The notes below the pieces were generated by a model. It was not told the origin of the DNA. It saw only the letters and a list, made by a program, of their open reading frames with translations, and did no database searches. Both the position numbers and the translations under genes were made by a program. Positions 25,591-33,290 of a DNA stretch of 64,000 bases are shown here, piece after piece (the first letter of the stretch is position 1; each line of letters opens with the position of its first letter). The stretch is from contig MGYJ01000002.1 of NCBI GenBank assembly GCA_001801685.1, positions 38,216-102,215 on the forward strand, read 5' to 3'. The stretch is from Gammaproteobacteria bacterium RIFCSPHIGHO2_12_FULL_63_22. Its GTDB lineage: Bacteria > Pseudomonadota > Gammaproteobacteria > Xanthomonadales > Xanthomonadaceae.

Positions 25591-26820
25591 TCACCGTTCC
25601 CGGCGCGGCCACGCGGCCTTTCCGCCGCCCTCCTGGGCCGGCGAAAGTTGCGCCGAATCCTGTCCCAGCACCGGCGCCGCAAACGGCGCAGGGCCCGGCG
25701 TGCGGGCGAACTTCAGCGGATGCGCCACGCCGCGATAACGGCCGACCACCGGATGTTCGAGCGTGGCGACCATGCCCTCGGCCAACACCTGCGGGTGGTC
25801 GAACATGTCTTCGATCCGACGCGCAGCGGCGCACGGCACTGCGTCGCCAAATTCGATTTCCCAGTCCATCGCGCTGCGCTGGCCGAGACTGTCGTGCAGG
25901 CGCGGAATGATGTCGGCGGCATGTTCGGCGCGCTTGCGCACCGTGTCGTAGCGCGGATCGTCGGCCAGGTCGGCCATGCCGGTCTTCTCGCACAGCGCCT
26001 TCCAGAATCGCGCCGTGTTTGCCGAAAGATATAGATAGCCGTCGCGCGTCGGATGGATGCCGGTGACGCCGCCCGAACGCATGTCGCGGCCGATATCCAG
26101 GGCCTCGCCTTCGGCCCAGATCATCCGCGCCGATTGCATGGTCAAGGCGCTGCGCAACAACGAAACACCGACGAACTGCCCCAGCCCACTGCGCTCGCGC
26201 TCATACAGCGCGGATGCGACGCCGGCCGCCAACAATGCGGCCGCGTAGTAGTCCACGACCGATCCATAGATGATTTCCGGCGCCTTGCCCGGCTTGCCCT
26301 GCAAGGTGCACATGCCGGTCATCGTCTGCAGCACCTGGTCGTAGCCGGCCTTGTCGCGCAACGGCCCCGTTTCGCCATAACCGGTGACTGCACAGTAGAT
26401 CAGGCGGGGGTTGATCAGGTTCAGACGCTCGTGGTCGATGCCCAGGCGCGGCGGCACGCTCGGCCGGAAGTTGTGCACCAATACGTCGGCCTCGCGCACC
26501 AGCTTGAGCAGCGCGGCGTGGTCCGCAGGCTTCTTGAGGTCGAGCACGATGCCACGCTTGCTGCGGTTCACGCCGAGGAACGCGCGGCTTTCGCTGGGCA
26601 AGGTGGACGGATATTGACGCAGGTTGTCGCCGTCCGGCGGCTCGACCTTGATCACGTCGGCGCCCTGGTCGGCGAGCAGCGTGCAACCGTAGGGCCCGGC
26701 GATGTAGGCGCTCAGGTCGAGCACGCGCACGCCCGCCAGCGGACCGGCGCTGGTCGGGGTGATCGGGGCCTGGCCGGCGTTGCTGCCGGGTGCCGCGGGA
26801 TCGTGCCTGGAGTTATCCAT
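25591..26820 (-). CDS. CaiB/BaiF family III CoA-transferase
   Basis: Transfers CoA between a donor acyl-CoA and an organic acid, cytoplasmic, 409 residues. The family shape is clear: PLAGVRVLDLSAYIAGPYG near the N-terminus, LADQGADVIKVEPPDGD, NRSKRGIVLDLK, the conserved aspartate in AGYDQVLQTMTGM that forms the acyl anhydride intermediate, and the C-terminal HPVVGRYRGVAHPLKF. The substrate cannot be named. The ATG at 26820 is chosen; earlier starts lack family similarity. It lies 126 bp after the GH127-like gene on the same strand and may belong to the same catabolic region. Confidence 0.9.
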   Translation of the reverse strand: MDNSRHDPAAPGSNAGQAPITPTSAGPLAGVRVLDLSAYIAGPYGCTLLADQGADVIKVEPPDGDNLRQYPSTLPSESRAFLGVNRSKRGIVLDLKKPADHAALLKLVREADVLVHNFRPSVPPRLGIDHERLNLINPRLIYCAVTGYGETGPLRDKAGYDQVLQTMTGMCTLQGKPGKAPEIIYGSVVDYYAAALLAAGVASALYERERSGLGQFVGVSLLRSALTMQSARMIWAEGEALDIGRDMRSGGVTGIHPTRDGYLYLSANTARFWKALCEKTGMADLADDPRYDTVRKRAEHAADIIPRLHDSLGQRSAMDWEIEFGDAVPCAAARRIEDMFDHPQVLAEGMVATLEHPVVGRYRGVAHPLKFARTPGPAPFAAPVLGQDSAQLSPAQEGGGKAAWPRRER

Positions 26821-26946
26821 GTCCGTGCGTTTGCGGGTACCGGGTCGGGATGTGGCGACTGTGATGCTTCGACAAGCAAAGAAACAGGCGGGCTTGATAT
26901 GTTCTGGAGCCACAATTTATTGCGTGAGCCATTCGGGCCCCGGTCT

Positions 26947-28797
26947 TCACGGCGGGCTGCCCGCCTCGAGGGTGGGCGCAACGGACAGCCAGGTCAGTCG
27001 CCAGGCGCCATCCTTGCGGCCGCCGGCCTGGAAGTAGGGTTCGAATACGATCGGCTCACGCTGGCCGGTCTGCCACTGGATGCGTGGCGCCGCATCGCCG
27101 GGGACTGTCGCCAGTTCATGCAGGCACGCGTCTGCCTGGCCATCGGGAAGCAACAGCGTCTCGTCGAGCCTGAAGCCGTCGATCAGCCCGGTCGAATACA
27201 CCAGCGGCCCGCGGGTGATGCCGAGGTACTCGAATCGACGGACCTCCTGGCGCACCGTATTGCCGTCCGGCGCCTTCGACTCCTGCACGTTGCAATCGAT
27301 GGCCCGATGCGCGCGCGGCGCCATCGGCAGCGACAAGTGCACGATATCGCCACTGCGCCAGGTGCGGTCGAGACGAAAATGTCCGCCAGCGGACGCGCTG
27401 GCCGCAGCTTCGCCGGACACCGACACGCGCGCGCCCTGGCACCAGGCGGGAATGCGCAATTGCAGGACGAAACGCGCCGGTGCATCGACCTGCACGGCCA
27501 ATTCGACATCGCCGACGTAGGGATAGCCGGTCTTCTGCTCGATCCGTACCTTGCCCGCGCCGACGTGCGTGAACTCCACCGCACCGGGCGAATACAGTTC
27601 CACGCTGATGCCCTCACTGCCCAGCGCGCGGTAGGAAAGCGCCGGTAATTCTTCCAGCGCCATCGCGCCACTCGACTTGCAGCAACGCCAATAGGTCGTA
27701 TGCACCCTGCGCCCGTTGCCGAACGAGTAGTAGCACCAGTCTTCGCCGTCCGGCGCCTGTGCGCCCAGCAAATCGTTGTAGGCGCTGCGCTCGATTTCGT
27801 CGGCAAAGCGGGCCTCACCCGTGATGTCGAGCAACTCGCGGTTCAACTGGATCCAGGCCAGGGTTGAACAGGTTTCGACATAGGCGCGCGGATCGAACAC
27901 GCCGGCCGGATTGAAGGTCTCGCGCGATCGCGATGACGCGCCGCCCCAAGGGCCGCCGCCCAGGCTGAGATGGAACTCGCGGATGTTCTGCCAGATCGCA
28001 ATCGCGGCATCGCGGTAATCATCCAGGCCCGTTGCGCGGAATAGTTTTGCCAGCCCGACCATGTTCCAGATCAACTGGTAGGCCTTTCCGGTGGCAATTT
28101 CGGAAGCATCCTTTCCTTCGAGGGCCGCCGTCAGGAAGGCGCTTTGCGGACGCGCCTCGGCCTGGTCGAGGATCGTTTCTGCGAGCTGCAGGTAGCGACG
28201 TTCACCGGTTGCAAAATGAAGTTCCAGCGCGGGGTCGAGCAACACCGTTGCCGACAGGCCGTGGTGGTTGCCGAGTTCGGTAACGTCGATGCCCTCGTCC
28301 ACCAGCGTTCGCCAGCACAGGTCGCCGATGCGGCGCGCAGCATCGAGGTAGCGCGCATTCGGAAACTGCCGGTGCACTTCAAGCAGCCCGAGCAACAGGT
28401 AGGCGTGGTTCCAGATGTCCCAGGTGCGCACGCTCGGCGCGCCATCCCAGGACCCTGGCTTGGGCGGCTGCCGGCGCATGAAGCGATGGTCACTTGCGTA
28501 GGTGCCGAGGTAACCGTCGGCTTCCTGCACACCGACCAGGTAATCGGCGACGCGCAAGACACTTTTTCGAAGCGTCGCATCGTCGCTGCGCGCCGCCGAC
28601 TTCGCCGCCGCCACCAGCCACTTGCCGGCGTGCTCGCCATACCAGTCGCCTTCGCGGTTTTCCTTGCGCTTTTCCGGCGCGAACAAGGCGATGGCGGGGC
28701 TGTTTTCGCTGACGATGAATTTCGACAGCCGGCCGCGGCGATTGGCATCGAGCGCCGCGCCGAGCAGGCCATCCAGTTGGATTTTCAGGTGGGTCAT
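26947..28797 (-). CDS. GH127-like (DUF1680) glycoside hydrolase
   Basis: Putative cytoplasmic glycosidase of 616 residues, related to beta-L-arabinofuranosidase HypBA1. The unusual cysteine active site is conserved: Glu308 and Cys310 (YVETCS) and the Cys372-Cys373 pair (YWRCCKSSG) correspond to the Glu338, Cys340, Cys417 and Cys418 described for HypBA1, where Cys417 is the nucleophile and zinc is bound. An (alpha/alpha) barrel and a beta-sandwich region follow. There is no signal peptide, so the substrate must be imported. The ATG at 28797 avoids overlap with the upstream gene; a TTG ten codons earlier is possible. Arabinose specificity is not proven. Confidence 0.85.
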   Translation of the reverse strand: MTHLKIQLDGLLGAALDANRRGRLSKFIVSENSPAIALFAPEKRKENREGDWYGEHAGKWLVAAAKSAARSDDATLRKSVLRVADYLVGVQEADGYLGTYASDHRFMRRQPPKPGSWDGAPSVRTWDIWNHAYLLLGLLEVHRQFPNARYLDAARRIGDLCWRTLVDEGIDVTELGNHHGLSATVLLDPALELHFATGERRYLQLAETILDQAEARPQSAFLTAALEGKDASEIATGKAYQLIWNMVGLAKLFRATGLDDYRDAAIAIWQNIREFHLSLGGGPWGGASSRSRETFNPAGVFDPRAYVETCSTLAWIQLNRELLDITGEARFADEIERSAYNDLLGAQAPDGEDWCYYSFGNGRRVHTTYWRCCKSSGAMALEELPALSYRALGSEGISVELYSPGAVEFTHVGAGKVRIEQKTGYPYVGDVELAVQVDAPARFVLQLRIPAWCQGARVSVSGEAAASASAGGHFRLDRTWRSGDIVHLSLPMAPRAHRAIDCNVQESKAPDGNTVRQEVRRFEYLGITRGPLVYSTGLIDGFRLDETLLLPDGQADACLHELATVPGDAAPRIQWQTGQREPIVFEPYFQAGGRKDGAWRLTWLSVAPTLEAGSPP

Positions 28798-28813
28798 CCC
28801 GGATAGTGTGCGT

Positions 28814-30991
28814 TCAAGCGGCGTCAACGACGCAGCGGAAGCCGATGGTGCCGGCGCGGTCCTTGCAGGGCGCCATCAGCAGGTACTTGCCATGCTGGTC
28901 CAGCCGGTATGCCTGCGGAAAATACCAGTGCGACGTTTGCGGCTGGTAGGAACTCCCGCCGCGCAGGATCGCCGCGCGCGTGTGTTCGTCGCGGAATTCA
29001 TCGGTCCATTGCCAGACATTGCCCACCAGGTCCATGACACCGAACGGGCTGGCGCCGGCCGGATGCGCATCCACGTTCGCGGGCGGCGCCAGCCGACGTC
29101 CGCGATTCGTGGCGGGCACGGCATCTTCGCGCCAGTCATCACCCCAGGGATAGACACGACCGTCGCTGCCTTGCGCGGCAAACTGCCACTCCCATTCATG
29201 CGGCAGGCGCTTGCCCGCCCACTGCGCATAGGCGCGCGCGTCTTCGATCGACACCCAGGTAACAGGCTTGTCTTTCCAGCCCGCCGGTGGCGCCCCATCC
29301 ACCCAGTCACGAAGGAAGTGGTGCGAATCTGCAGGTGTGTAGCCGCTGTCGCGAATGAACTGGTGGAATTGCGCATTGGTAACCGGATAGCGGTCGATGT
29401 GATACGGAGCGAGTTGCATGCGCCGGCGATGGCCGCGGCGCGGACAGTCTTCCCACGGGTATTGCACATCCACGCCCGCCCAGGTCTGGCCCTCGATCTC
29501 GATGCCACCGACCACGAACTCGAACTCGCCACCGGGTATCGCGACCATGCCTTCGGGCGCGGTCGCAGCAGGGCGTGTCGTCGTCGGGGCAACTATCGTT
29601 TGTTCGATCGGCTTCCATTCCTTCGACAAGGACTGCAGCGACGTCGTCGCATGCTCGCGCATGAGGGCCAGGAACGATTCCAGGTTCGCCGGCTGCACGC
29701 CGGCTGCGACCGACAGCACCGCGCCGAATCCGCGCGGCTCCAGCGCGAACTCCAGCACCGCCGAACCATCCCGTTCCAGGGCTTGAAGCGGCTGCCCGTT
29801 CCATAAATCGAAGTAGCGAGTGCCTGCGACATGCGCGACGCTGAGTTGCTCGCCGACTACCGTGTATTCATTGCGATTGACCAGCGTCCACGCGCACAGG
29901 CCTTCGCCGGGGAAGCGGCTGGCGAATACGCCTGCCTGCAAGGTCGGCGCGTAGGGCCGCCAGTCCATGCTGACCATCAAGGGCGCGAACTCGCGCTGTA
30001 TCGCCGAGATTCGGCGCAGTGTTTCCGCGTCTCGCGGCGTCAGCTGGTTCCAGATGCCCCAGATGTTTTCCCAGGCGTTGTAGCCAACGCCGTTGAAGAA
30101 GATGTACTGGAAGTCGTTGTTGCGGTCCCTGCCCCAACGGTTCTCGTAGTTGATCATGTGCCGCGGTTCGAGCCATTTGAACTTGGCGACCGAAGGCACC
30201 ACGTCGGTGGGCACTTTCTTGCCCCAGCTCTGCACGTTCCAGATCAATGCTTCCTCGGCGCTGATGGTGGACTCGGGTTGCAACACCACGGCCTTGCCGC
30301 GCGCCAGGCAGGCATCGAAAAACGCGCGCGGCACGCCGTTGTAGGTGTCGCCGTTCACGCCATCCGCGCCCACCGCCTGCACCAGCTCGGCCATCGCTTC
30401 CCAGTCGGATTGCGGATGCTCGCGGGTGCCGTTGTCCCAGGGCATGGTCGGCAGGAACACACGCACGCCGCGCCGATGGAAATCATCCACTGCGCCGCGC
30501 AGGCCTTGCAGGCCGCCGGGCATGTCGGACGCCAACTCGGTCTTGTTGCGGTCGTCGATGCCGATGTTGGGATAGACGAACCAGAGCAGCACACTGTCGA
30601 TGCCGCCGAAGCGCGCCTGCAGGTCGTCGAGGTAGCGATCCACCGTGTAGCGGCCCGCATCGGGATCGTAGAAATAACGATCCTCCACCATCATCTGCGC
30701 GTGCACGAAATTCTTCTGCGCCCACTGCAGGTCGGGCCTGCGGTAGTTAGCATCGTCGTAGCCGATCCGGGTCAGGTGCTCGCGGCGCCAGTCCAGCAGT
30801 TCGGAAATCCAGTCCTCGCTGGTGCCGTTGACATCCATCTTCCAGTGGCCAATCTCGGCGAAGGGCCAGCCCGGCGCCTTGCCCGGTGTTGGCAGGTAGC
30901 GCTGGGTGGTGACATGCGAAAACTTGAATTCGGTTTTCACCGGCCGACGCGGGGCGGTTGGATCGAGGCTATCGTCGTGGTCATCGTTCAT
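28814..30991 (-). CDS. TIM-barrel glycosidase-like domain fused to FGE-sulfatase domain
   Basis: Cytoplasmic 725-residue fusion. Residues about 50-460 look like a glycoside-hydrolase TIM barrel (SVLLWFVYPNIGIDDRN, GVRVFLPTMPWDNGT, VGADGVNGDTYNGVP, VLQPESTISAEEALIW, YIFFNGVGYNAWENIWG) with a following beta domain. Residues about 480-725 are an FGE-sulfatase/EgtB-type module (MVAIPGGEFEF, IDRYPVTNAQFHQFI, LPHEWEWQFAAQG, VYPWGDDW, GVMDLVGNVWQWTDEF, ILRGGSS, IGFRCV). The cysteine pair that binds copper in formylglycine-generating enzymes (after GGSF) is absent; only Cys in APCKD and FRCV remain. The stop is 16 bp before the GH127-like start, and its ATG overlaps the ribokinase stop. Activity is unknown. 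Confidence 0.78.
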   Translation of the reverse strand: MNDDHDDSLDPTAPRRPVKTEFKFSHVTTQRYLPTPGKAPGWPFAEIGHWKMDVNGTSEDWISELLDWRREHLTRIGYDDANYRRPDLQWAQKNFVHAQMMVEDRYFYDPDAGRYTVDRYLDDLQARFGGIDSVLLWFVYPNIGIDDRNKTELASDMPGGLQGLRGAVDDFHRRGVRVFLPTMPWDNGTREHPQSDWEAMAELVQAVGADGVNGDTYNGVPRAFFDACLARGKAVVLQPESTISAEEALIWNVQSWGKKVPTDVVPSVAKFKWLEPRHMINYENRWGRDRNNDFQYIFFNGVGYNAWENIWGIWNQLTPRDAETLRRISAIQREFAPLMVSMDWRPYAPTLQAGVFASRFPGEGLCAWTLVNRNEYTVVGEQLSVAHVAGTRYFDLWNGQPLQALERDGSAVLEFALEPRGFGAVLSVAAGVQPANLESFLALMREHATTSLQSLSKEWKPIEQTIVAPTTTRPAATAPEGMVAIPGGEFEFVVGGIEIEGQTWAGVDVQYPWEDCPRRGHRRRMQLAPYHIDRYPVTNAQFHQFIRDSGYTPADSHHFLRDWVDGAPPAGWKDKPVTWVSIEDARAYAQWAGKRLPHEWEWQFAAQGSDGRVYPWGDDWREDAVPATNRGRRLAPPANVDAHPAGASPFGVMDLVGNVWQWTDEFRDEHTRAAILRGGSSYQPQTSHWYFPQAYRLDQHGKYLLMAPCKDRAGTIGFRCVVDAA

Positions 30992-31890
30992 GGCCTGGCC
31001 CCGTCGGTCGCCAATAATGCTTCCACTTCCATGCGCGTCGGAATCGCCGATTGCGCACCGAGCCGGCTGCAGGCGATGGCCGATGCCGCACTGGCCTCGC
31101 GCAAGGCGCGGGGCAAGGACTCACCGCGGCCCATCGCGGCCACCAGCGTGCCGCAAAACGTATCGCCTGCGCCGGTCGTGTCCACGGCATCAATGGTAAA
31201 GGCTGGCTGCTGCAGCAAGTCGCCCTGGTACCGGGCGACGCAGCCACGCGCACCCATCGTCACGATCACGCAGGGCACGTCGATGCGCGCCAATGCCTGT
31301 GTCACGTCGCCGTGCACACCGCTCACCATCGCCAGTTCACCTTCATTCACGACCAGCACGTCCAACAGTGACAACAACGAGGCGGGGATGCTGCGCGCGG
31401 GTGCAGCGTTCAATACGACCTGCACGCCAGCCGCGTGCGCGGCGCGGGCATAGGCTTCGACCGTTTCAATTGGAGTTTCAAGTTGCAGCAGAAGCGCGCC
31501 GATGCCTGCCAGGTCCGGCAGGTGTTCCGCGCGCAAGCTGGAGTTGGCGCCGGGCGCCACGGTGATCGCGTTTTCGGCATCGTCGGACAGGCAGATGAAG
31601 GCTGTGCCAGTGGGACGTTCCGGGCAACGCACGATATCGAGTTGCACACCCGAGGATCGCAGTGAATTTTCGATCGGCATCGCGAATGGATCCGCACCCA
31701 GCGCCAGCAACATGCGTGTCGGGGCCCCGCCAGCGCGCGCGCAGGCAATGGCCTGGTTGGCGCCCTTGCCGCCGGGAAATGTCGCGAAGTCACGACCAAG
31801 CACCGTCTCGCCCGGCGCCGGCACGTGCGATGCCCGGATCACGAAATCCAGGTTGGCCGAGCCGGCCACCAATACGGTCCTGGCGCTCAT
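30988..31890 (-). CDS. Ribokinase-like PfkB sugar kinase
   Basis: ATP-dependent kinase of 300 residues that in the ribokinase group phosphorylates the 5-hydroxyl of ribose or a similar furanose. It has signature 1 (FPGGKGANQAIACAR) and signature 2 with the catalytic Asp (DTTGAGDTFCG), plus NAAPA in the substrate lid region. Start and stop overlap the neighbours by four bases on both sides (ATGA), so it is tightly coupled to the serine hydrolase and the FGE-fusion genes. No rbs transporter is nearby, so the true substrate may be another pentose. Confidence 0.88.
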   Translation of the reverse strand: MSARTVLVAGSANLDFVIRASHVPAPGETVLGRDFATFPGGKGANQAIACARAGGAPTRMLLALGADPFAMPIENSLRSSGVQLDIVRCPERPTGTAFICLSDDAENAITVAPGANSSLRAEHLPDLAGIGALLLQLETPIETVEAYARAAHAAGVQVVLNAAPARSIPASLLSLLDVLVVNEGELAMVSGVHGDVTQALARIDVPCVIVTMGARGCVARYQGDLLQQPAFTIDAVDTTGAGDTFCGTLVAAMGRGESLPRALREASAASAIACSRLGAQSAIPTRMEVEALLATDGARP

Positions 31891-33197
31891 GGCACCAGCG
31901 CCTGGTAGACCAGCGCCATGATCTTGCGACCGACGCGCGGCAGGTCGCCCGGCTGTTCGTTGGGGATGTGCTGCATCAACGCGATGGCGTACAAGTCTTC
32001 TTCCCGATCAATGAAATAGGTCGTCGACGCCGCACCGGACCAGCCGTACAGTCCCGGCGACACGGCCACGCCCCAGCGCGCGACATCCAGCACCACGTAA
32101 CCGCCCAGGCCGAAGCCTTCGGCCGGGCCGAACTGGTTGACCGGCGGATCGAGCATGGTCAGGTGGTTGCGAAACATCATGTCCACGGTCTTGCGTCCGA
32201 GTATCGACGCGCCGTCGAGTGCGCCGCCGTTCAACAACATCTGGCAGAAGCGCGCGTAATCGGCAGCCGTTGAATACAGGCCGCCGGCGGCGCTCGGATA
32301 GCGGCGCAAGGGCTCGCCCGGCAGCAAGGCGCTTGGGCCATCGGCGATCACAAGCTTGCCCTCGTCTCCCATCGTGGTGATGTCCACGGCGCGGCTGCGT
32401 TTTTCATGCGGCACGCGGAAACCGGTATCCACCATCTTCAGCGGATCGAGGATGCGCGCCTGGAGGAAGGCATCGAAGGGCTGCCCGCTGATCACTTCCA
32501 CGACGCGCGCCGCCACTTCCATCGCCGCGCCGTCGTAGCCGAAACGCGTGCCGGGGTCGGCGGCCAGGGGCACGCTGGCAAACCGGTCGACGAAACCTTT
32601 CAGGTCTTGCGCCGAATACGGATCGGCGCGCTCGAGCAGCACGCCGGCCTCGTCATCACCGTCCAGGCCCGCCGGAAATCCAGCGGTGTGCGTCAGCAAG
32701 TGGCGAATGCGGATCGGGCCCTTGGCCTCGCGCAGCGTGGGTGAATCCGCCGTGCCGCCGGCGAACACCTTCGCGTCCTTGAACGCAGGCAGGAAGCGCG
32801 ACACCGGATCGTCCAGGGTCAGCTTGCCTTCTTCCACCAGCATCATCACCGCGACGGTCGCGACCGTCTTGGTCATCGAATAGATGCGAAAGATGTCATC
32901 GTGCTGCATCGGCTGCGTGCGCGCGATGTCGCGATAGCCGTAGGCCTTCCAGTCGACGATGCGACCATGGCGCGATACCAGCGTCACGCCGCCGAGGTAG
33001 CCCTTGGCGTCAGTGTTGTCGCGCATGAAGCGATGCAGGCGTTGCAGCCGCTCGGCGGAAAATCCGCCGTCGCGTGCTGGCGCGGTGGCCGGGCCAGGCC
33101 TTGGGTTGGCGGGCGATGCGTTGGCGCGCGCCGCATGAGGCAACGCGGCAAGAGCCAGCGCAGCGACCAGCAGGGCAGCGAGTGGGGAGCTCGACAT
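31887..33197 (-). CDS. Exported serine hydrolase, class C beta-lactamase/esterase fold
   Basis: Periplasmic hydrolase of 436 residues with a signal peptide (about 1-25). The SxxK motif is Ser107-Met-Thr-Lys110 (IYSMTKTVA) and the second motif is YDG (FGYDGAAMEV), the form found in EstB-like esterases rather than YxN of true lactamases. A GGLYSTAADYARF segment follows. It is the first gene of the four-gene overlapping set that also codes for the ribokinase, the FGE fusion and the GH127-like enzyme. An esterase or deacylase role on the imported compound is plausible but unproven. Confidence 0.85.
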   Translation of the reverse strand: MSSSPLAALLVAALALAALPHAARANASPANPRPGPATAPARDGGFSAERLQRLHRFMRDNTDAKGYLGGVTLVSRHGRIVDWKAYGYRDIARTQPMQHDDIFRIYSMTKTVATVAVMMLVEEGKLTLDDPVSRFLPAFKDAKVFAGGTADSPTLREAKGPIRIRHLLTHTAGFPAGLDGDDEAGVLLERADPYSAQDLKGFVDRFASVPLAADPGTRFGYDGAAMEVAARVVEVISGQPFDAFLQARILDPLKMVDTGFRVPHEKRSRAVDITTMGDEGKLVIADGPSALLPGEPLRRYPSAAGGLYSTAADYARFCQMLLNGGALDGASILGRKTVDMMFRNHLTMLDPPVNQFGPAEGFGLGGYVVLDVARWGVAVSPGLYGWSGAASTTYFIDREEDLYAIALMQHIPNEQPGDLPRVGRKIMALVYQALVP

Positions 33198-33220
33198 GGG
33201 TCCTATCCTAACCGGACACG

Positions 33221-33276
33221 CGTCGCCCCACGCAGTGCGTGGGGCGACGGTGTCGGCGTGCCGGAGGGGGCACGCC
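33221..33276 (-). terminator. Two tandem hairpins after the TonB-dependent receptor gene
   Basis: Reading the minus strand, an 8-bp stem (GGCGTGCC/GGCACGCC, 33255-33276) is followed by a perfect 13-bp stem with a three-base loop (33221-33249). Neither has a T-run. They separate the receptor from the serine hydrolase gene and may end transcription or protect the mRNA 3' end from exonucleases. Confidence 0.5.
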
Positions 33277-33290
33277 AGCGGAGGGCTGGA

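Noticed and set aside
28814-30991. Reading the FGE-like module as a sulfatase-activating enzyme
   Set aside because: The paired cysteines needed for copper and substrate binding are not present at the expected place, and no sulfatase gene is nearby.
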